This document shows, one piece after another, positions 1 through 7,858 of a DNA stretch of 26,446 nucleotides (positions are counted from its first letter, which is position 1; each line of letters begins with the position of its first letter). The notes under the pieces were generated by a model. That model did no database searches. It saw nothing but the letters and a program-made list of their open reading frames with translations, and was not told the DNA's origin. Made by a program: the position numbers and the translations under genes. The DNA comes from Candidatus Puniceispirillum sp. (GTDB taxonomy: Bacteria > Pseudomonadota > Alphaproteobacteria > Puniceispirillales > Puniceispirillaceae): NCBI GenBank assembly GCA_016780525.1, contig JADHLR010000005.1:1-26446 (forward strand), written 5' to 3'.

Positions 1-2
1 AT

Positions 3-296
3 TGTGGCAACGGGTTTGTGGCGTCTGAGCTGACATTTGACCATGTTATTCCGAAATCACGCGGTGGACGGACATCATGGACGAATGTTGTGGCCGCATG
101 CGGGCCGTGTAATCTGCGCAAAGCCAACAAGATGCCGGGCCAGTCTGGCATGCACCCGCTGGCCAAGCCGATTGCGCCAAATGTATGGCAGTTGCAGGAA
201 AATGGTCGGGCGTTTCCGCCGAACTATCTGCATGAATCCTGGCGTGATTATCTCTATTGGGATTCCGAATTGCAGCAGGATGATGATCCGGCCTAG
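3..296 (+). CDS. HNH endonuclease, 5'-truncated by window edge
   Basis: The reading frame is open to the left edge, so the gene begins outside the window; the GTG at 18 is an internal valine, not the start. The frame opens with Cys-Gly (probably the end of a CxxC zinc knuckle) and continues with the HNH core: LTFDHVIPKSRGG holds the DH pair, followed by W-N-V and the second knuckle CGPCN. The tail contains FPPNYLHESWRDYLYW, a block I know from small alphaproteobacterial HNH proteins. Members are predicted metal-dependent nucleases; the physiological role of this subfamily is unknown to me. It converges on coq7, and the two TAG stops share one CTAG (293-296). Family call is firm, function is not. 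Confidence 0.85.
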   Translation, partial: CGNGFVASELTFDHVIPKSRGGRTSWTNVVAACGPCNLRKANKMPGQSGMHPLAKPIAPNVWQLQENGRAFPPNYLHESWRDYLYWDSELQQDDDPA

Positions 297-826
297 ACTT
301 TTTCGGCAATTTTGATGGCGGTGCGACAGCCACGCTGAATGACTTTGCGTAACAGGCTGTAATGTCTGGCTTCGCGGCCATCATGCTCTACGGCAATGTC
401 GCGATGTTCGAGCTCTTCATCCCGAAATCTCTCAACAGTGGCCTGTAGCTCGCGCTCATCTTCGCCCAAAATATCAGCCTGTTTCTGGTAATGCTCGCCA
501 ATCACCTCTTCAACAGCAATGGTACAGGCCATAGCGGCTTTTGGCCCCATAGCGGCAGTGACCACGCCAAGCGTGAATCCAGCCGCACCCCAGAGTGGGT
601 CAAGCAATGATGGTCGCACCTGTCGTTCGTTCAGCAAGCTGTCAAAAGTTTCCAGATGTTCGACTTCCTGATCCATCATATGGCGGATTTCATCAGCCAT
701 TTCATGATTTGCCAGAACCGCGAGCTGGCCCTTATATATTTGCTGTGCAGCGCGCTCACCAGCATGGTCAACACGTAAAAAACGTTCGATATCGTGGCGT
801 GATGTTGTCGGGTTACGTGATGTCAT
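293..826 (-). CDS. coq7: COQ7-type demethoxyubiquinone hydroxylase
   Basis: Predicted 5-demethoxyubiquinol hydroxylase of ubiquinone biosynthesis, a ferritin-like di-iron monooxygenase at the membrane. The 177-residue protein has the ligand pattern: E24 (DHAGE), E54xxH57, E106/E107 (AVEEVIGEH) and E138xxH141. The length fits a single short COQ7 domain. I start at ATG 826, not the upstream in-frame start at 874, because this ATG overlaps the dsbB stop as ATGA and has a purine-rich AGAAGG upstream, while the extra 16 residues look unrelated to the family. It is last in a probable yqaA-dsbB-coq7 unit. Ubiquinone is the electron acceptor of DsbB, so the pairing makes functional sense (inference). 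Confidence 0.93.
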   Translation of the reverse strand: MTSRNPTTSRHDIERFLRVDHAGERAAQQIYKGQLAVLANHEMADEIRHMMDQEVEHLETFDSLLNERQVRPSLLDPLWGAAGFTLGVVTAAMGPKAAMACTIAVEEVIGEHYQKQADILGEDERELQATVERFRDEELEHRDIAVEHDGREARHYSLLRKVIQRGCRTAIKIAEKV

Positions 827-1332
827 GATGCTACCTTCTTTCCCTGTGTTAAGGAGATAAGTGCAATCAGACATATGTCAAGGCTGAACAGACTATTCCA
901 GCCGGCCATCGACAACCCTAAAAATGACCAGGCCACCTCATCGCATCGCACAATTGGTGTTGCCAGCAAGCTATCTGTCAGGCTGGCCAGATCACCACCA
1001 GTATCAAGATTGGCGGTGCAGCCACCAGGGCCGGCCCAAAATCCCCATTCAACACCAGCATGATAGGCTGCCAAAACCACGCTAACCGCGGCGGTTATGG
1101 CAATGCCGGTCAAGACAAGACGCGGCATCCGCAAAAGCGGGGCACACACCGCCAGCAGGATGATGATTATATGCGGCCAGCGCTGCCACAAACACAGGCT
1201 GCACGGGGCGAGGCCGCCGACATATTGAAACAACAGCGCGCCCCCATAAAGGCCGGCTGCTATTGCGCCACAGATGAAAATGCCGTGCCCGGTGGCGAGT
1301 GGCGGCAGGAATTGTTTTATTTTGTTATCCAT
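823..1332 (-). CDS. dsbB: DsbB-family disulfide bond formation protein
   Basis: Inner-membrane quinone-linked thiol oxidase that reoxidises DsbA-type periplasmic proteins. The 169 residues show about four hydrophobic segments. The first periplasmic loop has the redox pair C44-S-L-C47 followed by LWQRWPH, as in the family; the second pair is C105 (GGC) and C130 (RCDEVAW). The start overlaps the end of the upstream membrane protein gene by 16 nt and the stop overlaps the coq7 start by 4 nt, so translational coupling is likely. No dsbA is visible here. The exact subtype (DsbB versus DsbI) cannot be settled from sequence alone. Confidence 0.9.
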   Translation of the reverse strand: MDNKIKQFLPPLATGHGIFICGAIAAGLYGGALLFQYVGGLAPCSLCLWQRWPHIIIILLAVCAPLLRMPRLVLTGIAITAAVSVVLAAYHAGVEWGFWAGPGGCTANLDTGGDLASLTDSLLATPIVRCDEVAWSFLGLSMAGWNSLFSLDICLIALISLTQGKKVAS

Positions 1333-1895
1333 ATCGCCCCGGCAAATAGAGCCACTAACAAGGAAATCAGGCTGATCAGTTTTTTCGCATCACCATGATG
1401 TCTGGCGATGGCTGCAACGATGCCAAAACGTAAACCCCGCCCGATCAATGACATCAGCAAGAACGGTAAAACACCAAGCCCGCCAATGCCAGCGCTGACC
1501 GCGATGACTTTATAGGGCAGCGGTGAAAATGCACCAAGAAACACCAGAACCAGACCAAATTCAGCAAAGCCAGCCTCGACCGCCGCAAAAGCCGAAGGCG
1601 CTGCCAGTGCCACTGGCAGGGCGGCAATCAGGCTGTGGATATGCAAGCCCAAAAACGCCCCCAGCGCCCAGCCACCGGCCCCGCCCACGACTGATGCGAT
1701 GGTGCAGGCGAGGGCTGTGCGCTGCCATTGATTTGGTTTGGCCAGCACCACCGCCGCCAGCAGCGGGTCAACCGGTATCGGCAAAATGATCGATTCGAGC
1801 GCCGCATACAGCAGCATCAGCCGGTGTGCCAGCGGCGTTGCCGCGGTGCGGATCACGAACGCATATTGTTGTTTCAGGAACTGCCACAACTTCAT
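1317..1895 (-). CDS. YqaA/DedA-like VTT-domain membrane protein
   Basis: A 192-residue integral membrane protein of the VTT (DedA/SNARE-associated) superfamily, closest by eye to the small YqaA type. Features are an early glutamate after the first helix (YAALESIILPIPVDPLL), glycine-rich GGAGGWALG, the re-entrant-loop-like FLGAFSPLPYK, and GRGLRF near the last helices. DedA relatives are linked to lipid scrambling/undecaprenyl-phosphate recycling or membrane-potential homeostasis; which applies here is unknown. It is the first protein gene downstream of tRNA-Leu on this strand and overlaps dsbB by 16 nt. ATG at 1895 has a weak GGTG upstream. Confidence 0.82.
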   Translation of the reverse strand: MKLWQFLKQQYAFVIRTAATPLAHRLMLLYAALESIILPIPVDPLLAAVVLAKPNQWQRTALACTIASVVGGAGGWALGAFLGLHIHSLIAALPVALAAPSAFAAVEAGFAEFGLVLVFLGAFSPLPYKVIAVSAGIGGLGVLPFLLMSLIGRGLRFGIVAAIARHHGDAKKLISLISLLVALFAGAIWITK

Positions 1896-1916
1896 ATCAC
1901 ATCACCGGTTCTGGAT

Positions 1917-1943
1917 GACCGTCGCTTTGGCGCAAGCGCAGTC
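1917..1943. other. Hairpin between tRNA-Leu and yqaA-like gene
   Basis: CGCTT (1923-1927) and AAGCG (1934-1938) form a 5-bp stem over a 6-nt loop; outer GAC (1917-1919) and GTC (1941-1943) could extend it across a small internal loop. It lies in the 84-nt gap downstream of tRNA-Leu. There is no T-run, so it could be a tRNA 3' processing barrier or chance rather than a classical terminator. Confidence 0.3.
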
Positions 1944-1979
1944 ACATGTGGCATTGTTGTCGGTCAAGCATATGTTGGG

Positions 1980-2065
1980 TGGTACGGCTGAAGGGACTTG
2001 AACCCCCACTCTGTCACCAGAAGCGGATTTTGAATCCGCCGCGTCTACCATTCCGCCACAGCCGC
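1980..2065 (-). tRNA. tRNA-Leu (anticodon CAA)
   Basis: Read on the minus strand, the 86-nt gene starts GCGGCTG and ends with an encoded CCA (1982-1980) after discriminator A (1983). The anticodon stem GCGGA/TCCGC closes loop TTCAAAA, giving CAA (reads UUG). A long class-II variable arm includes CTG-GTGA-CAG. The D arm has GGTAGACGC as in leucine tRNAs, and the T loop is TTCAAGT. Oddities: the first acceptor pair is G1-U72, and the T stem has two G-U pairs. It lies 33 nt after chaC and 84 nt before the yqaA-like gene, all on one strand. Confidence 0.96.
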
Positions 2066-2098
2066 ATAACCCAATACCCACAGTCTGTACCCAAAATA

Positions 2099-2788
2099 TC
2101 AGTCTGAAGCAAGCCTCTGCTGCACCGCCGCGACGAGTTTTTCCAATTGCTGGTCATGAATGCCACATGCCTGCATACCTTTGACGGTATCGTAGAGATA
2201 ATCGCGGCAGGGGCCATTAAAGCCAGCCGCGCGCGCCACAACCTCTACGGTTGTCTCAAATGGCATGCGCTGCGCATAGGCCGGGCGGCTGGGGTTTGCG
2301 ACAAAGGCAAGGCCGCGTTTGACGCCAATTTCAGTATGCAAAGATAACAGCCGTGGGTGATAGGCAAGTGTCATCATTTCACGCCGCCACAACAAATCAA
2401 GCTCGGCAATGGCGTTTTGCGGATTTAATTGAAAAGCAACGCCCCGACAGGAGCCGCCACGATCAAGCGACAGCACCAGCCCCGGACATTCCGGCGAGCC
2501 GCGACCAATTTTTGTCCATAAACAAAACCGCCGATGATAGCCATAAATTGACGCAATGGCACGCTGCGTATGGTCGATAATCGGGTTGTAAATGAGGCTG
2601 CCATAGCCAAACACCCAAAAATCTGAACAATCGGCATCATCGGCAATCAGCTGTCGTCGCGATGCCAGCAGTTGGTCCTCGGTGGCGATGCTGGAATCGG
2701 CGCCATCACGCTCGCGTGCAAGCGCGGCGACGCGCCAGTTTTGCAGCATTTCGCGGGTCATTCCGGGGCTGTCAGATGTGCGTGTCAT
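2099..2788 (-). CDS. chaC: ChaC-type gamma-glutamylcyclotransferase
   Basis: Cytosolic enzyme family that cleaves glutathione to 5-oxoproline and Cys-Gly. The 229-residue protein has the substrate-loop motif FGYGSLIYNP (residues 60-69), the following HRRFCLW strand, the RGVAF strand, and the catalytic glutamate candidate E137 in LWRREM. A roughly 50-residue N-terminal extension precedes the fold; M10 is an alternative start. ATG 2788 overlaps the mscS stop as ATGA, which supports the annotated start and co-transcription with mscS. The mscS-chaC pairing suggests osmotic or thiol stress, but that is inference. Confidence 0.92.
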   Translation of the reverse strand: MTRTSDSPGMTREMLQNWRVAALARERDGADSSIATEDQLLASRRQLIADDADCSDFWVFGYGSLIYNPIIDHTQRAIASIYGYHRRFCLWTKIGRGSPECPGLVLSLDRGGSCRGVAFQLNPQNAIAELDLLWRREMMTLAYHPRLLSLHTEIGVKRGLAFVANPSRPAYAQRMPFETTVEVVARAAGFNGPCRDYLYDTVKGMQACGIHDQQLEKLVAAVQQRLASD

Positions 2789-3645
2789 GCGGTGCCGGTA
2801 TCGGCGTGCTCGTCATCTCTGGCATGGTGATGAATGATGCGCTGTGGATAGGGGATGGTGATCCCATAACGATCCAGCGCCGATTTCAGATGACGATTAA
2901 GGTCAAAGCCAAGATCAAAAAAATCGCCATAGGCGGCATGCACCCGCAAGCGTATGGTGATGGCGCGTTCGTCGTATCCGACAACAATAAACCGCGGGGC
3001 CGGGTCTTTCAGCACACGCGGGTCATCTGCCAATGACAGCATCGCCGCTTCGGCTTTGTCCAGATCGCTGGCATGGTCAATGCCAATGTCCAGATCAAGC
3101 CGGCGGGTGCCATAGCGTGAATGATTAATGATGCTTGACGACCAGATCGAAGAATTGGGAACGCTGATAAAAACATTGTCAAATGTGTCGATGACGGTTG
3201 TAAACAGGCCGATTTCGCGAACTGATCCGGACATGCCGGCAGCCTCGATCCAATCACCAATTTTGAATGGTCGTAAAAACACCAGCATCAGACCTGCCGC
3301 TACATTTGATAATGTGCCCTGCAATGCCAGACCAATGGCCAGACCGGCGGCGCCCAACACGGCGATGATTGATGTCGTCTCGACGCCGAATTTACCAAGC
3401 GCAACGACAAGTGTCAGCGTCATGCCGGCATAACGCACCAGCGCACCAAGCAGCGGCACGACGGTGGTGTCGAGACGTTCGATCTTGTTCAGCGAGTCAA
3501 TGGTCAGGCGACCAGCGCGACCAGCCAGCCAAAAGCCAACCATTAACGTTAAAATGCCGGCCAATAGCTGTGTTGAAAAGCCAAGCAGCACGTCAAAACT
3601 TTGCCCGTCAAGCAAATTGAAATCCGAAAAATAGGTATCTTTCAT
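2785..3645 (-). CDS. mscS: Small-conductance mechanosensitive channel (MscS family)
   Basis: Inner-membrane channel that opens under membrane tension to release solutes during hypo-osmotic shock. From ATG 3645 the protein has 286 residues. It has three predicted membrane helices; the pore helix carries the Gly/Ala-rich GLAIGLALQGTLSNVAAGLMLV pattern in two adjoining pieces (GLAIGLALQGT, then LSNVAAGLMLVF), followed by RPFKIGDWIE at the beta-domain entry and VFISVPNSSIW. Length matches a minimal MscS. The longer frame to 3654 would need a TTG start; I prefer ATG 3645 with GAG upstream. A TAAAAT box lies at 3673-3678 (minus) without a clear -35 partner. Stop overlaps chaC by 4 nt. Confidence 0.93.
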   Translation of the reverse strand: MKDTYFSDFNLLDGQSFDVLLGFSTQLLAGILTLMVGFWLAGRAGRLTIDSLNKIERLDTTVVPLLGALVRYAGMTLTLVVALGKFGVETTSIIAVLGAAGLAIGLALQGTLSNVAAGLMLVFLRPFKIGDWIEAAGMSGSVREIGLFTTVIDTFDNVFISVPNSSIWSSSIINHSRYGTRRLDLDIGIDHASDLDKAEAAMLSLADDPRVLKDPAPRFIVVGYDERAITIRLRVHAAYGDFFDLGFDLNRHLKSALDRYGITIPYPQRIIHHHARDDEHADTGTA

Positions 3646-3856
3646 AATGCTCAATCTGTTGTCTGCACGATTATTTTACCGGGCTTCCTGCATCACTGCG
3701 GCCAATGATGATCAGGCTGTGTCCGAACGCCGGCTAAATCTATCAAAAGCGGTAGGCATTGTGCAATCATTCTCTTTGGCCAGTCCGCTTGCCCAGTCCG
3801 GGTGTTATCGGCTGCGTGTCATCGGATTTCTCTAGCCGTTAGGCATTCACCGGGTT

Positions 3857-3877
3857 TTGTCGCATTCATGCGAACAA
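3857..3877. repeat. Inverted repeat just upstream of ribF -35
   Basis: TTGT+CGCA (3857-3864) pairs with TGCG+ACAA (3869-3872 and 3874-3877) over a TTCA loop, with a single bulged A at 3873: eight base pairs in all. It ends three bases before the proposed -35 hexamer. It could be an operator or a chance hairpin. Confidence 0.4.
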
Positions 3878-3880
3878 AGA

Positions 3881-3910
3881 TTGATATTTCCTGTCGTTCA
3901 GCGATATAGT
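3881..3910 (+). promoter_or_regulatory. Candidate sigma70-type promoter for ribF
   Basis: TTGATA (3881-3886) and TATAGT (3905-3910) are separated by 18 nt and resemble -35/-10 boxes. The start point would fall near 3916-3919, essentially on the first ATG of ribF, implying either a leaderless message or translation from the later ATG at 3952. Assigned by eye only. Confidence 0.45.
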
Positions 3911-3918
3911 GCCGCGCG

Positions 3919-4908
3919 ATGGTTCGGGATGATAAAAAATCAGCAGATGTAATGCACTGGCAGATTGGTGATGCGCCACTTGACGGGCCACCGCTGGCGG
4001 CGGCTATTGGTAATTTTGACGGCGTGCATCGCGGCCATCAAAAACTGGTTATGGCGGCTTGTGAGGCGGCCAAACGCGACGGGCTGATGCCAGCGATTAT
4101 CACCTTTAATCCGCACCCAAGAGATTTTTTCAGGCAGGAAGCCGCGCCATTCCGTCTGATAGATAATGCGGAAAAAGACCGGCTGCTGTCCGGTCTGCAT
4201 GTTGAGCGGATCATTCATGTGTCATTTGACGATGCGTTGCGCCGCACTGACGCGGAAGATTTTGTCTCATCGGTGCTGCCAGCCATTGGTGTAAAACAGC
4301 TCTTTGCTGGTGCTGATTTTGCCTTTGGCCGTGGCCGTGGCGGTCAAATTGATACCATCAATGATTATGGGGCGGCGGTCGGCATCAAGGCCTATAGCGT
4401 GCCGTTGCTGCAGGACAATAATAGCGTGGTGATTTCATCAAGCCGTATCCGCGCGGCGTTGCAGGCTGGTGATCCATCAGCGGCAGCCACCATGCTGGGC
4501 CGGGACTGGGCGGTCACTGGCACGGTGATCACCGGTGATCAGCGCGGCCGCACGATTGGCTTCCCGACGGCAAATATTGCGCTTGAAAATTTGCAGCATC
4601 CGGCCTTTGGGGTATATGCCGTTGAAATTGACCTTGATGATGGCCAGACGGCACCGCGCCGGCTGGCCGGGGGTGTTGCCAATATTGGCATCCGCCCGAC
4701 ATTTGAAGAACGCGGCGTCTTATGCGAAGCGCATTTATTCGACGGCAATTACGAGCTTTATGGACAGCGATTGCGGGTGCGGTTAAAAGCGTTTCTGCGG
4801 CCTGAACAAAGATTTGCCGGGATTGATGGATTACTGGCACAGATCGCTGCAGATGCCGAACAGGCGCGTCTCATTTTGTCCGATTTAACCCTGCGCCAAT
4901 CCGGTTAG
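3919..4908 (+). CDS. ribF: Bifunctional riboflavin kinase / FAD synthetase
   Basis: Converts riboflavin to FMN and then FAD in the cytosol. The adenylyltransferase half has GNFDGVHRGH (residues 31-40), NPHP (64-67) and ISSSRIR (172-178). The kinase half has GRTIGFPTAN (210-219), GVANIGIRPTF (252-262) and the probable catalytic E270. The 329 residues fit the family. Start is uncertain: ATG 3919 has no Shine-Dalgarno, and M12 (ATG 3952) lies closer to where family members usually begin. It is the first gene of a probable ribF-ileS-lspA-bamF-mutL run, 75 nt from ileS, an arrangement (ribF-ileS-lspA) known from many Proteobacteria. Confidence 0.96.
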   Translation: MVRDDKKSADVMHWQIGDAPLDGPPLAAAIGNFDGVHRGHQKLVMAACEAAKRDGLMPAIITFNPHPRDFFRQEAAPFRLIDNAEKDRLLSGLHVERIIHVSFDDALRRTDAEDFVSSVLPAIGVKQLFAGADFAFGRGRGGQIDTINDYGAAVGIKAYSVPLLQDNNSVVISSSRIRAALQAGDPSAAATMLGRDWAVTGTVITGDQRGRTIGFPTANIALENLQHPAFGVYAVEIDLDDGQTAPRRLAGGVANIGIRPTFEERGVLCEAHLFDGNYELYGQRLRVRLKAFLRPEQRFAGIDGLLAQIAADAEQARLILSDLTLRQSG

Positions 4909-4921
4909 CGCCATTGCCATT

Positions 4922-4949
4922 AAAAGACTGCCACTAGAAGACTGCCATT
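4922..4949 (+). repeat. Two tandem 14-mers in ribF-ileS gap
   Basis: Units at 4922-4935 and 4936-4949 share AGACTGCCA and differ at two positions. They are preceded by a doubled GCCATT (4910-4921), so more than half of the 75-nt gap is made of short tandem duplications. Replication slippage is the simplest explanation. Confidence 0.7.
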
Positions 4950-4983
4950 GCTAATTGAAGACCGAAAGTAAATTGAGTCAGCC

Positions 4984-7779
4984 ATGAATTACAAAGACAC
5001 TGTATTTTTACCGCGTACGGATTTTCCCATGCGGGCTGGATTGCCGAAAAAGGAACCAGAGATTCTGCAAAGCTGGCAAGAGATTGATCTCTATCAAAAG
5101 CTGCGCCAGTCGCGCCAGGACGCGCCAAAATTTGTGCTGCATGATGGCCCACCTTATGCCAATGGACAGTTGCATATCGGCCATGCGCTGAACAAGATTT
5201 TGAAGGATGTTGTCAACCGCTCGCAGTCAATGCTTGGCAAAGACGCCAATTATGTGCCCGGATGGGATTGCCATGGCTTGCCCATCGAATGGAAAATTGA
5301 AGAGCAATATCGGAAAAAAGGAAAAGACAAAGACGCCGTGCCGACAGCTGAATTCCGGCAGGAATGCCGCGATTTTGCAGCGCATTGGCTGGCCGTGCAG
5401 TCGACCGAATTTCAGCGGCTTGGCGTGCTCGGGGACTGGCAGTCGCCCTACACCACAATGGCCTATGAAGCCGAAGCCAAAATCGCCGAGGAGCTTGGCA
5501 AAATCCTGATGGATGGCAGCCTTTATCGTGGTGCCAAGCCGGTCATGTGGTCACCGGTGGAAAAGACCGCGCTTGCCGAGGCTGAAATCGAATATGAAGA
5601 CCATACATCGGTCACGATTTATGCACGTTTTCCGGTGCAGACAAGCCCGATTGAGGCACTGCACGGGGCCAGCATCATCATCTGGACAACCACCCCCTGG
5701 ACCATGCCCGGCAACCGCGCCATCGCCTATGGGGATGACATTGCCTATCGCGTTATCGAAGTCACCGCGGCGCAGGATGATGTGCTGGTGAAGGCTGGTG
5801 ATGTGCTGTGTGTGGCTGATGAGTTGGCTGATTCGGTGGCAGCGGCGCTTGGTATTGAGGATATGACGACCCGCGCCACCTTGTCCGGAAATGAGCTGGC
5901 CGGCACCATGGCAGCGCACCCATTGGCGGCGCAAGGATATGATTTTGAGGTGCCGTTGCTGGCCGGTAGCCATGTCACCACCGAGCAGGGTACCGGCTTT
6001 GTTCATATCGCGCCGGGTCATGGCGTCGAGGATTATGAATTAGCGCATCTGCAGCATGATATCGCGGTGCCGGAAACGGTTGGCGAGGACGGCTATATTT
6101 TGCCGCATCTGCCATTATATGGCGGTATGCATGTGCTGCGCGATAATGCCAAAATTGCCGATATGATGGCCGAACATGGCGGCGTTATCGGGATTGGCAA
6201 GCTGGTGCATTCCTATCCGCATTCATGGCGTTCAAAGGCACCGGTGATTTATCGCAATACCGCGCAATGGTTTGTTTCGATGGAATCGCATGGGCTGCGT
6301 GATACCGCACTGCATGAGCTGGCGAAAACCACCTTTTATCCGCCAGCCGGTCAAAAGCGCCTGACCTCGATGATCGCGCAGCGCCCCGACTGGTGCCTGA
6401 GCCGCCAGCGCGCCTGGGGTGTGCCGCTGACGATCTTTGTGCATAAGCAAACCGGCGAACCATTGCGTGATACGGCTGTGCATCAACGCATTGTCGAGGC
6501 CATGCGAACCGAAGGTGCAGATTGCTGGTTCCTGTCAGATAGTAGCCGCTTTCTGGGCAGTGATTATGCGGCTGATGATTATGAACAGGTGACCGATATT
6601 TTAGATGTCTGGTTCGATAGCGGTTCAACCCACGCCTTTGTTCTGGAAGATCGTCCCGACCTCGACAGTCCGGCTGATTTATATCTTGAAGGCTCCGATC
6701 AACATCGTGGCTGGTTTCATTCCTCTTTGCTGCAATCCTGTGCAACCCGTGGCCGCGCGCCGTATAAAGCCGTTCTGACGCATGGCTTTGTGCTTGATGA
6801 ACATGGCCGGAAAATGTCGAAATCGCTTGGCAATGTGGTCACGCCGCAAGCGGTGATGGAACAGAATGGCGCTGATATCCTGCGGCTCTGGGTGGTCAGT
6901 TCAGATTATTATAATGATTTGCGGATTGGCCCGGAAATCATCAAGCGGATGACCGATACCTATCGCCGCTTTCGCAATACCCTGCGCTATCTGCTTGGTG
7001 CGCTTGATGGTTATGATGCGGCTGATAAGCTGGCCTATGACGATATGCCCGACCTTGAAAAATGGGTGTTACACCGGATTGCCACGCTGGATCAGCGAAT
7101 CCGTGAGATGACTGAAAATTATGATTTTCATGGCATCTTCACTGAATTGCACCAATTTTGTAACAGTGATCTGTCGGCATTCTATTTCGAGATCAGAAAA
7201 GACATGCTGTATTGCGATCTGCCCGATTCCACAGGGCGGCGGGCGTGCCGAATGGTCATGCATGAATTATTCAACCGGCTCACCGCCTGGCTGGCGCCGA
7301 TCATCTGTTTCACCGCAGAAGAGGCCTGGCAGTCATATGTTGGCGACCCGCAAAATTCAGTGCATCTAAGAAGCTATGACGCGACCCCCGAAATCTGGCA
7401 CAATGCCGATATTGAGGCAAAATGGGCGACCATCCGTCAGGTGCGTCAGGTGGTCATGAGCGCGCTCGAAAAAGCCCGTAATGATGGGGCGATTGGGGCG
7501 TCGTTACAGGCCGCGCCGCTGGTCTATGTCACGGCTGACATGCAAACGGCTTTTGCCGGGCAGGATGCTGCCAGCCTGTTCATTACATCGGCAGCAACCA
7601 TTACAACCGACACGCCAGCCGCTGATGCGTTCCGGCTGGACACCGTGGCTGATGTGGCAGTTGGGTTTGCCGCGGCGACAGGCGATAAATGTGCGCGTTG
7701 CTGGAAAGTGATGCCTGAAGTGAGCGGGCCGGATGGTATCTGTAAACGTTGTACGGATGTTGTCGCGACGCTGGCATAA
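4984..7779 (+). CDS. ileS: Isoleucyl-tRNA synthetase
   Basis: Class Ia synthetase charging tRNA-Ile, 931 residues, full length. The Rossmann core has HDGPPYANG and the HIGH signature (64-67); the editing domain lies between about 190 and 400 with the TTPWT segment; the KMSKS loop is at 610-614. The C-terminus has four cysteines, C903/C906 and C920/C923 (CARCW and CKRC), forming the zinc finger of the common bacterial IleS type. ATG 4984 begins at the family-typical N-terminus (MNYKDTVFLPRTDFPMR). It sits between ribF and lspA. I see no T-box leader; the gap is too short. Confidence 0.98.
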   Translation: MNYKDTVFLPRTDFPMRAGLPKKEPEILQSWQEIDLYQKLRQSRQDAPKFVLHDGPPYANGQLHIGHALNKILKDVVNRSQSMLGKDANYVPGWDCHGLPIEWKIEEQYRKKGKDKDAVPTAEFRQECRDFAAHWLAVQSTEFQRLGVLGDWQSPYTTMAYEAEAKIAEELGKILMDGSLYRGAKPVMWSPVEKTALAEAEIEYEDHTSVTIYARFPVQTSPIEALHGASIIIWTTTPWTMPGNRAIAYGDDIAYRVIEVTAAQDDVLVKAGDVLCVADELADSVAAALGIEDMTTRATLSGNELAGTMAAHPLAAQGYDFEVPLLAGSHVTTEQGTGFVHIAPGHGVEDYELAHLQHDIAVPETVGEDGYILPHLPLYGGMHVLRDNAKIADMMAEHGGVIGIGKLVHSYPHSWRSKAPVIYRNTAQWFVSMESHGLRDTALHELAKTTFYPPAGQKRLTSMIAQRPDWCLSRQRAWGVPLTIFVHKQTGEPLRDTAVHQRIVEAMRTEGADCWFLSDSSRFLGSDYAADDYEQVTDILDVWFDSGSTHAFVLEDRPDLDSPADLYLEGSDQHRGWFHSSLLQSCATRGRAPYKAVLTHGFVLDEHGRKMSKSLGNVVTPQAVMEQNGADILRLWVVSSDYYNDLRIGPEIIKRMTDTYRRFRNTLRYLLGALDGYDAADKLAYDDMPDLEKWVLHRIATLDQRIREMTENYDFHGIFTELHQFCNSDLSAFYFEIRKDMLYCDLPDSTGRRACRMVMHELFNRLTAWLAPIICFTAEEAWQSYVGDPQNSVHLRSYDATPEIWHNADIEAKWATIRQVRQVVMSALEKARNDGAIGASLQAAPLVYVTADMQTAFAGQDAASLFITSAATITTDTPAADAFRLDTVADVAVGFAAATGDKCARCWKVMPEVSGPDGICKRCTDVVATLA

Positions 7780-7858
7780 TATGAGCGTGGCATTAGCGTA
7801 ACAGGGGCGTGACAGCCGCTGGCCATCACCAAAGATTTGCCGTAACGAAAGAGTCGTC

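Larger units (their letters stand above)
3646..3918. other. Divergent intergenic region mscS/ribF
   Basis: This 273-bp gap separates the divergent mscS and ribF genes and is the second-largest in the window. I see a possible ribF promoter and an adjacent imperfect hairpin (listed separately), a TAAAAT box on the minus strand, and a directly repeated CCAGTCCG around 3780-3800. I see no convincing coding sequence and no FMN-riboswitch-like (RFN) structure. Confidence 0.5.

Noticed and set aside
1..296. HNH gene as evidence of a homing or mobile element
   Set aside because: No intron, intein or transposon features in view, and the C-terminal block matches a common chromosomal alphaproteobacterial HNH family.
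3647..3835. Small plus-strand frame in the mscS/ribF gap
   Set aside because: No Shine-Dalgarno, overlaps the mscS start and promoter region, and the translation resembles no protein I know.
3655..3918. FMN riboswitch upstream of ribF
   Set aside because: No RFN-type conserved blocks or multi-stem junction could be recognised; only a simple hairpin near the promoter is present.
4909..4983. T-box leader for ileS
   Set aside because: The gap is only 75 nt, is filled with short repeats, and T-boxes are not typical of Alphaproteobacteria.
5551..6021. Long open frame antisense to ileS (and a second at 6185-6745)
   Set aside because: Composition is atypical (His/Gln/Arg-rich), no family resemblance, and the opposite strand is an unambiguous ileS.
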